Source: Pseudogulbenkiania sp. (GTDB taxonomy: Bacteria; Pseudomonadota; Gammaproteobacteria; Burkholderiales; Chromobacteriaceae). From it: a stretch of DNA of 64,000 bases. Shown here piece after piece: positions 59,074 to 64,000 of the stretch; position 1 is the first letter of the stretch; each line of letters opens with the position of its first letter. The position numbers and the translations under genes were made by a program. The DNA lies in NCBI GenBank assembly GCA_018260425.1, contig JAGLBD010000007.1, forward strand, positions 13,478 to 77,477, read 5' to 3'. The notes under the pieces were generated by a model. It did no database searches. It was not told the DNA's origin and saw nothing but the letters and a program-made list of their open reading frames with translations.

Positions 59074-60162
59074 CTATCGGGTGGCCAGTATCCGCAGTAT
59101 CTGCGGGTCCAGCGAGCGGGGATGGGCGGTGATGCGCAGCAGGTGACCCATGGCCGGATGCGGTGGGCGGTGTAGTGCGATGCCCTCTTTCAACAGGGCT
59201 TGCTGGCGCTGCAGAGCCTCCTCGGCGTTCGGGTAAACGATGGCCAGGAAGTTGGTGGCCGACGGCAGGGTGGTCAGACCCTGTTCCTGCAAGGCCTTGG
59301 TCAGTTGTTCGCGTAAGGCGATGGTTTCGGTGATCAGCTGTCGTGAGTAGTCCGGGGCATCCAGCAGGGTCTGGGCGGCCAGTTGCGCCAGAGAAGACAG
59401 GGCATACTGGGGGCGGATTTCATCAGCTTTGCAGATCACCTCGGGTTCGGCGATGGCATAGCCGACACGCAGGCCGGCCAGGGCAAAGGCCTTGGACAAG
59501 GTGCGCAAGCGCATCACACCGGGTATCGGGTCATTGTCGTGGTGTGCATCCGGGGCAAAATCACGGTAGGCCTCATCCAGCAACAGGACCGCACTGTCAG
59601 GCAAGGCTGCGCGAAATGCGCGAATCTCGCTCATGGAAAAAACATGCCCGGTCGGATTGTCGGGGTTGGCCAGATACACCAGCCGTGCCTCGCAACCGTG
59701 TGCCGCCGCAATCAGTCCATCCAGATCGGGACGGGCATCATTCATTCGTTCCCGGTAGGGGACTTCCTGCAGGGTAAGACCCTGTCCCCGGGCAAAGTAG
59801 TTGAAGGTGGGATAGCTGCCCGCCGTGGTGACCACGCTGTCACCTGCCGAACAAAACAAGCGCAAGGCCAGCAGGATCAGGCTGTCTGCACCGGTATCGA
59901 ACAGAATGCTGTCCGGCGAGGTGCCATTGGCCTCGGCCGCCCGTTCACGCAAGGCATGGGCATAGGGGTCAGGGTAGAGCCGGGCCAGCTCGGCAAAGGA
60001 TGGGCCGAACAGGGTGTCCAGTGGCGAGCCCGCCAGCGGGATACTCTCGTTGGAACCGATACGCGCCGCCAGCGGCCGACCGATGGCCGTCTCCAGACGA
60101 ACGATGCCGGGAAACGGGTTGGGAATCGAATGGTCTTGCAGGTGGCGGGCGTAACGGGTCAT
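59074..60162 (-). CDS. hisC: Histidinol-phosphate aminotransferase-like PLP enzyme
   Basis: The 362-residue class-II aminotransferase has LYPDPYAHALRERA, GADSLILLALRLFC, LANPDNPTGHVFSM, LLLDEAYRDFAP, and the PLP Lys in TLSKAFALAGLRVGY. These are HisC features, but other histidine genes are absent and the gene sits behind an acetyltransferase and lptM. It may therefore act on another amino acid (for example aromatic). Coupled to the upstream gene by an ATGA overlap. Confidence 0.83.
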   Translation of the reverse strand: MTRYARHLQDHSIPNPFPGIVRLETAIGRPLAARIGSNESIPLAGSPLDTLFGPSFAELARLYPDPYAHALRERAAEANGTSPDSILFDTGADSLILLALRLFCSAGDSVVTTAGSYPTFNYFARGQGLTLQEVPYRERMNDARPDLDGLIAAAHGCEARLVYLANPDNPTGHVFSMSEIRAFRAALPDSAVLLLDEAYRDFAPDAHHDNDPIPGVMRLRTLSKAFALAGLRVGYAIAEPEVICKADEIRPQYALSSLAQLAAQTLLDAPDYSRQLITETIALREQLTKALQEQGLTTLPSATNFLAIVYPNAEEALQRQQALLKEGIALHRPPHPAMGHLLRITAHPRSLDPQILRILATR

Positions 60163-60638
60163 GGCAGGACTTTCTCCATCATGCGGTACAAGGAGCCGCC
60201 AAGACCGCTCACTTCATAGCCGCTGGTTTCATACAGCGAACGTGCCACGGTATTGTCGTCGCGCACTTCCAGCATGACCTTGGCGCAGCCACGCAACCGT
60301 CCCTGTTCTTCCACGGCGGCCATCAGCACGCGGCTGACGCCCTTGCCGCGGGCCGACGCGACGACGGACAAATCATGTAGCATCACGGTTGGCGCCGCAT
60401 AGAAACTGGAAAACCCCAGAAAGCACAAAGCATGGCCAACGGCTGCTCCGCCCTCTTCGGCAACCAGGGCAAAGGTGGTCGGGTGGGTGGCAAATGCCGC
60501 GCCCAGAATGGCTCTGGCGTGGGTGGACAGCCCTGCTCCACCCCCTGCCGCATCCAGTGCATAGCCATTGGTCAGGGTGACCAGCAAGGCTTGGTCTTCC
60601 GGCGAGTTGCGGTCAAGCAAGCGCAGCGTCAGACTCAT
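60159..60638 (-). CDS. GNAT acetyltransferase
   Basis: The 159-residue protein starts MSLTLRLLDRNSPEDQALL and has the acetyl-CoA motif LSVVASARGKGVSRVLMAAVEE and C-terminal ARSLYETSGYEVSG. It belongs to the RimI-like general group; its substrate is unknown. GGGCG precedes ATG 60638. It overlaps lptM upstream and the hisC-like gene downstream by 4 bases each, so the three form one operon. Confidence 0.85.
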   Translation of the reverse strand: MSLTLRLLDRNSPEDQALLVTLTNGYALDAAGGGAGLSTHARAILGAAFATHPTTFALVAEEGGAAVGHALCFLGFSSFYAAPTVMLHDLSVVASARGKGVSRVLMAAVEEQGRLRGCAKVMLEVRDDNTVARSLYETSGYEVSGLGGSLYRMMEKVLP

Positions 60639-60799
60639 TTCGCCCCCGACGCATCGGCTTTGGGACGACTGGCATCGACGGGCGTCACGGTGACAGGTTG
60701 AGGTTTGGCGGCCGGTTTTTCCGGGAGATAGAGCGGACCTTTGTAACCGCAGGCCGTCAGCATGGCAAGGGTCAGCAGCGAAGCAAACAGCGTTCTCAT
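60635..60799 (-). CDS. lptM: LptM (YifL-like) LPS-assembly lipoprotein
   Basis: The 54-residue lipoprotein has a signal ending at the lipobox LTAC with Cys17, followed by GYKGPLYLPEKP, the LptM hallmark. The rest is a Pro/Lys/Ala-rich tail. LptM helps oxidise LptD in the LPS export complex. It reads away from cyaY, a common betaproteobacterial arrangement, though lysA is not next. Confidence 0.92.
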   Translation of the reverse strand: MRTLFASLLTLAMLTACGYKGPLYLPEKPAAKPQPVTVTPVDASRPKADASGAK

Positions 60800-60858
60800 G
60801 AGAAGCGTCCAATGTGGCAAAATTCCATACTAACAAACTCACACAACGGGAAACAGTC

Positions 60859-61176
60859 ATGTCCGAATCCGAATTCCTCGACCTGACCGATGCATTGCTT
60901 GAAAACCTTCAAACGGCACTCGATGATCAGGAGATCGACCTGGACTACGCCCTTAATGGCGGTGTGCTGGAATTGAGCTTCGATTCCGGCGCCAAGATCA
61001 TCATCAATCGTCATTTGCCCAATCAGGAAATCTGGGTGGCGGCCCGTAGCGGCGGTTTCCACTATGCCCTGCGGGATGGCCAGTGGCTCAACACCCGCGA
61101 TGGTTCTGCATTGACCACCACACTGGAAAAACTGATCGGCGAGGCATCGGGCGACGTGTTTCACTTTGCCGGATGA
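60859..61176 (+). CDS. cyaY: Frataxin homologue CyaY
   Basis: The 105-residue protein starts MSESEFLDLTDALLENLQ with an acidic helix, then GGVLELSFDSGAKIIINRHLPNQEIWVAARSGG-type beta sheet and the C-terminal WLNTRDGSAL. It binds iron and tunes Fe-S cluster assembly with IscS. It is divergent from lptM and overlaps the YqaA-type gene by 4 bases. Confidence 0.96.
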   Translation: MSESEFLDLTDALLENLQTALDDQEIDLDYALNGGVLELSFDSGAKIIINRHLPNQEIWVAARSGGFHYALRDGQWLNTRDGSALTTTLEKLIGEASGDVFHFAG

Positions 61177-61589
61177 GTCCCGAACTGATGGGGCTGGCGG
61201 GATTGGCGGCGTCGGCCTTCCTGTCGGCTACCTTGTTGCCGGGTAATTCCGAAATCGCGCTCGTCGCTTTTCTGTATCAGTGGCCAAACGCCATGGTTGC
61301 CGCCCTGCTGGTTGCGACACTGGCCAATACCGCCGGCAGCCTCACCAGCCTGATGCTGGGGCGTATGGCACCGCGCAAGGAGCTGTCGCCACGGGTCGAG
61401 GCCTTGTTTGCCCGCTGGGGCAGCGCGGCCTTGGCGCTGGCCTGGGTACCGGTGATGGGTGACGCGATCCCTCTCGCCGCGGGTTGGCTGCGCCTGCCGT
61501 TATGGCGGTGCATTGTGTGGTTGACGCTGGGCAAGGCGGGCCGTTACCTGGCATTGGCATGGTCCATGTCATGGATGATCAAACATTGA
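61173..61589 (+). CDS. yqaA: YqaA-family membrane protein (SNARE-associated/DedA-like)
   Basis: The 138-residue protein has about four membrane helices. It starts MSPELMGLAGLAASAFLSAT and has LLPGNSEIALVAFL and VATLANTAGSLTSLMLGR, the YqaA pattern, with ALAWVPVMGDAIPLAAGWLR. The role is unknown; the DedA superfamily is linked to lipid scrambling and membrane homeostasis. ATG overlaps the cyaY stop (ATGA). Confidence 0.88.
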   Translation: MSPELMGLAGLAASAFLSATLLPGNSEIALVAFLYQWPNAMVAALLVATLANTAGSLTSLMLGRMAPRKELSPRVEALFARWGSAALALAWVPVMGDAIPLAAGWLRLPLWRCIVWLTLGKAGRYLALAWSMSWMIKH

Positions 61590-61591
61590 GA

Positions 61592-62062
61592 ATGACACTA
61601 CGTCCTGCCTGCGACGATGAGCAGGCTTATGTATTGGCTTTGATCCGCCGCAATATGGATGCCTACTACCGGCGGCATGGCATCGTCTGGCAGCAGGCGT
61701 TGTTCGATGCCAGTTGGCACGAAACCGACAATTTCATCCTGCAGGGTGACGGAGAGCCGGTTGGAGTGCTGCGCCGGGTTGTCGATTCCAGCGCCGTGTA
61801 CATCCGCGATCTCCAGATAGATGTCGCGTATCAAGGTCGGGGCATCGTAACCTTCGCCCTCGAATGTTGCCGGCAATGGGCACGTGACGCCGGACTGGCC
61901 GAAGTGAGGCTGCGGGTGTTTGTGGATAACCCGGCACAGGCCCTGTATCGCCGGGAAGGATTCGTTGAAATTCGCCGTGATGCCTTGCTGGTGAGCATGA
62001 GCTGTCGCGTGGCGGCAGGACCGGATGCACAAAAGCGCACGGAAAGACCGTCGACAGTTTAA
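61592..62062 (+). CDS. GNAT acetyltransferase
   Basis: From ATG 61592 it encodes 156 residues with [20 protein letters not shown] (acetyl-CoA loop) and [19 protein letters not shown]. The start could also be ATG 61571, overlapping the preceding gene. The substrate is unknown. It lies 29 bases before ksgA. Confidence 0.82.
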   Translation: MTLRPACDDEQAYVLALIRRNMDAYYRRHGIVWQQALFDASWHETDNFILQGDGEPVGVLRRVVDSSAVYIRDLQIDVAYQGRGIVTFALECCRQWARDAGLAEVRLRVFVDNPAQALYRREGFVEIRRDALLVSMSCRVAAGPDAQKRTERPSTV

Positions 62063-62091
62063 AATTCAGGGAAATCATCACGAAGCACGCT

Positions 62092-62874
62092 ATGAGCCAG
62101 CATATTCCCCGCAAGCGGTTCGGTCAGAACTTCCTGCAAGACAACCATGTGATCGAGAGCATTGTCTCTGCGGTCAACCCGCAACCTGACGATACGGTCA
62201 TCGAGATCGGACCCGGCCTCGGCGCCATCACCTACCCTTTGCTGCGCACCCTGCGTCATCTGCATGTGGTGGAAATCGACCGCGATATCATTGCCCGGCT
62301 GAAGGACAATGTTCCTGCCGAACGACTGACTATCCACGAAGGCGATGCGTTGGCGTTCGATTTCGGCTCGGTGCCGGGACGACTGAAAATTGTCGGCAAC
62401 CTGCCCTACAACATCTCGACGCCATTGCTGTTCCATCTGGCGACCTTTGGCGAGCGGGTGCTGGACATGCACTTCATGTTGCAGAAGGAAGTCATCGACC
62501 GGATGGTGGCCGAGCCGTCCACGCCGGACTTCGGTCGTTTGACGGTGATGCTGCAATATCGCTTCGAAATGGAAAACATTCTTTCGGTGCCGCCGGAAGC
62601 CTTCTGGCCGCCACCGAAAGTGGACTCCGCCGTGGTACGGATGATTCCGGCTCCGGGGCGCTGCGGGGTGGCCCGCGACGAGGCCTTGCTCGAAGAAGTG
62701 GTCAGCAAAGCCTTTGCCCAGCGGCGCAAGACCCTGCGCAACAATCTCAAGGGCGTGCTGGATGATGCCGGATTTGCTGCTTTGGGCATCGACCCGGGCG
62801 CACGCGCCGAGAGCATTGCCGTGGAGCGCTATGTGGCAATGACAAATTACCTGTACGATCTCCAGAAAAATTAA
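62092..62874 (+). CDS. rsmA: 16S rRNA dimethyladenosine transferase
   Basis: The 260-residue enzyme (KsgA) dimethylates A1518 and A1519 of 16S rRNA. The start [22 protein letters not shown] is the family hallmark, with the SAM site [16 protein letters not shown], catalytic NLPYNIST and C-terminal [14 protein letters not shown]. Full length. It precedes the ABC ATPase gene by 110 bases. Confidence 0.98.
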   Translation: MSQHIPRKRFGQNFLQDNHVIESIVSAVNPQPDDTVIEIGPGLGAITYPLLRTLRHLHVVEIDRDIIARLKDNVPAERLTIHEGDALAFDFGSVPGRLKIVGNLPYNISTPLLFHLATFGERVLDMHFMLQKEVIDRMVAEPSTPDFGRLTVMLQYRFEMENILSVPPEAFWPPPKVDSAVVRMIPAPGRCGVARDEALLEEVVSKAFAQRRKTLRNNLKGVLDDAGFAALGIDPGARAESIAVERYVAMTNYLYDLQKN

Positions 62875-62984
62875 TTATTCGTAATCAAGGCGCTATTGTG
62901 CAGCGCACGTTGAGGTTTTTTGCTGCTAGGGTCAGAATACCGGGATAAAACCGGAACCGGTATCTACAACAGGGACAAACCGTA

Positions 62985-63719
62985 ATGATACGTTTAATGA
63001 ACGTTCACAAGTGGTTCAAGGATCTCCACGTGTTGAACGGCATCACGCTGCACGTCAAAGCCGGTGAAGTGGTGGTAGTGTGCGGTCCGTCAGGGTCGGG
63101 TAAATCGACGCTGATCCGCACCGTCAACCAGCTGGAGTCGATCAACGAAGGCGAGATCTGGGTCGATGGCAAAAATGTTGCCGATCCCAAAACCGACCTC
63201 AATGCCCTGCGCGCCGAGGTGGGTTTCGTCTTCCAGCATTTCAATCTCTATCCCCATCTCTCGGTGCTCGAGAACATTACCCTGTCGCCGATCCAGGTCA
63301 AGAAAATGGATCGTGCCGCCGCTGAAAAGCTGGCAGTCGAACTGCTTGAGCGGGTTGGCCTGGCCAATAAGAAAGATGCTTTCCCGGCCCAGTTGTCGGG
63401 CGGCCAGCAACAACGCGTGGCGATTGCCCGCGGCCTGGCCATGAAGCCCAAAGTCATGTTGTTCGACGAGCCGACGTCGGCACTGGATCCGGAAATGATC
63501 GGTGAAGTGCTGAAAGTAATGAAAGACCTGGCGCTGAGCGGCATGACCATGATGGTGGTCACCCACGAAATGGGCTTTGCCCGGGAAGTGGCCGACCGTG
63601 TGGTGTTTGTCGATCATGGCGAAATACTCGAACAGGCCGAGCCGGAGGAATTCTTCCTCAACCCGCAACACGAGCGTGCCAAACAATTTTTGCGTCAGCT
63701 TCTCACCCCGATGAGCTGA
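62985..63719 (+). CDS. gltL: Polar amino-acid ABC transporter ATP-binding protein
   Basis: The 244-residue ATPase begins [20 protein letters not shown] and has Walker [11 protein letters not shown]-loop [13 protein letters not shown], signature [17 protein letters not shown], Walker [16 protein letters not shown] and the His switch VTHEMGF. This is the GlnQ/GltL type that imports amino acids. The next gene encodes a matching binding protein, so this is a transporter operon running off the right edge. Confidence 0.95.
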   Translation: MIRLMNVHKWFKDLHVLNGITLHVKAGEVVVVCGPSGSGKSTLIRTVNQLESINEGEIWVDGKNVADPKTDLNALRAEVGFVFQHFNLYPHLSVLENITLSPIQVKKMDRAAAEKLAVELLERVGLANKKDAFPAQLSGGQQQRVAIARGLAMKPKVMLFDEPTSALDPEMIGEVLKVMKDLALSGMTMMVVTHEMGFAREVADRVVFVDHGEILEQAEPEEFFLNPQHERAKQFLRQLLTPMS

Positions 63720-63877
63720 TTCATACCGCATTTCGCGATGAAGCTGTACGGAAACCACTATTCGATCTCCACAAGGAGGCGCCCCGTACACCCTTCATCC
63801 CGGAAAGGCAGGTTTTACCCGGTGACAGGCTGCCGGAGTAAAACGTGTCATCCCGTCGATCCATTGGAGGAATAACG

Positions 63878-64000
63878 ATGCATTTCAACAAACGAGTACT
63901 GTGTGCGGCCACTCTGGTGGCCATGACCATCACCCCGGCCATGTCGGCCGAACTGACTGGCACCCTGAAGAAGATCAAGGACTCCGGCACCCTCGTGCTG
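63878..64000 (+). CDS. gltI: Amino-acid ABC transporter periplasmic binding protein (partial)
   Basis: The 5' end of a gene cut by the right edge. ATG 63878 follows TTGGAGG by 7 bases. The 41 visible codons give a signal peptide (MHFNKRVLCAATLVAMTITP, cut after MSA) and ELTGTLKKIKDSGTLVL, as at the start of GltI-type glutamate/aspartate binding proteins. Function is inferred from the neighbour ATPase. Confidence 0.85.
   Translation, partial: MHFNKRVLCAATLVAMTITPAMSAELTGTLKKIKDSGTLVL

Noticed and set aside
58960..59175. Short plus-strand frame between two minus-strand genes
   Set aside because: Half of it overlaps the hisC-like gene and it has no ribosome site or known pattern.
62875..62984. 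Terminator after ksgA
   Set aside because: A short GCGCT...AGCGC stem and a later T run are separated by ten bases; not convincing.
63027..63032. CACGTG hexamer in the ABC ATPase gene as a parS site
   Set aside because: The flanks are not GTT and AAC in the needed positions.

Overview
The window is 64 kb of GC-rich bacterial chromosome with tightly packed, often overlapping genes. The gene set suggests a betaproteobacterium, most likely Neisseriales (Chromobacteriaceae or a close relative). Supporting features are the lptM/cyaY divergent pair, the waaC-waaA heptose/KDO core genes, HutC-controlled hutIGUH, the fused indolepyruvate ferredoxin oxidoreductase and pyrBI. This placement is an inference from gene content. 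No rRNA, tRNA, insertion sequence, prophage or CRISPR array was seen.

Layout. 1-11 kb: end of a probable TetR regulator, a periplasmic binding protein behind an RhlE-type RNA helicase, yaeQ, an MFS exporter coupled to metH, a second binding protein with a YqiA-type esterase, and a quinone oxidoreductase. 11-17.5 kb: an OmpR/EnvZ-type two-component pair, then a 1444-residue repeat-containing protein whose C-terminal part resembles EspL/ShET2 effector proteases. 17.7-26.2 kb: an X-Pro aminopeptidase, a small hydrolase and the complete histidine-utilisation operon hutIGUH with its repressor hutC and a palindromic operator. 26.3-34.2 kb: an aldose-epimerase-like protein, a zinc-ribbon protein, rsmE, an inositol-phosphatase-family gene, rarD and the indolepyruvate oxidoreductase. 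34.2-37 kb: small genes, an acetyltransferase and a secreted ADP-ribosyltransferase resembling the pertussis toxin A subunit. 37-45.5 kb: pyrBI behind an attenuator, a chemoreceptor, an HD-GYP phosphodiesterase, a MazG-like enzyme, a glutathione transferase and thiC behind a TPP riboswitch. 45.5-48.7 kb: a Pcm-type methyltransferase, a rhodanese, ung and a CBS/CorC protein. 49-53.5 kb: LPS genes arranged divergently around a 0.5-kb AT-rich gap full of DnaA boxes. 53.5-64 kb: thiD-thiE, rubredoxin, an M48 lipoprotein, hemJ, a CYTH enzyme, hemL, an aminotransferase/acetyltransferase/lptM operon, cyaY, a YqaA-type protein, ksgA and the start of a polar amino-acid ABC transporter.

The main structural signal is not a gene. 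The gap at 50820-51325 has at least three perfect TTATCCACA DnaA boxes plus several near matches, a long near-identical direct repeat and an AT-rich stretch. A further inverted DnaA-box pair lies at 49061-49087. Five parS-like sites (GTTnCACGTGnAAC) are spread over 13-56 kb. Together these suggest that the window spans the chromosomal replication origin and its ParB-loaded centromere region, with no dnaA gene beside it.

The two most novel protein candidates are the giant EspL-like effector (13125-17459) and the pertussis-like toxin with an unexplained 270-residue C-terminal domain (35497-36942). Both point to a host-interacting lifestyle, although no secretion-system genes lie in the window.
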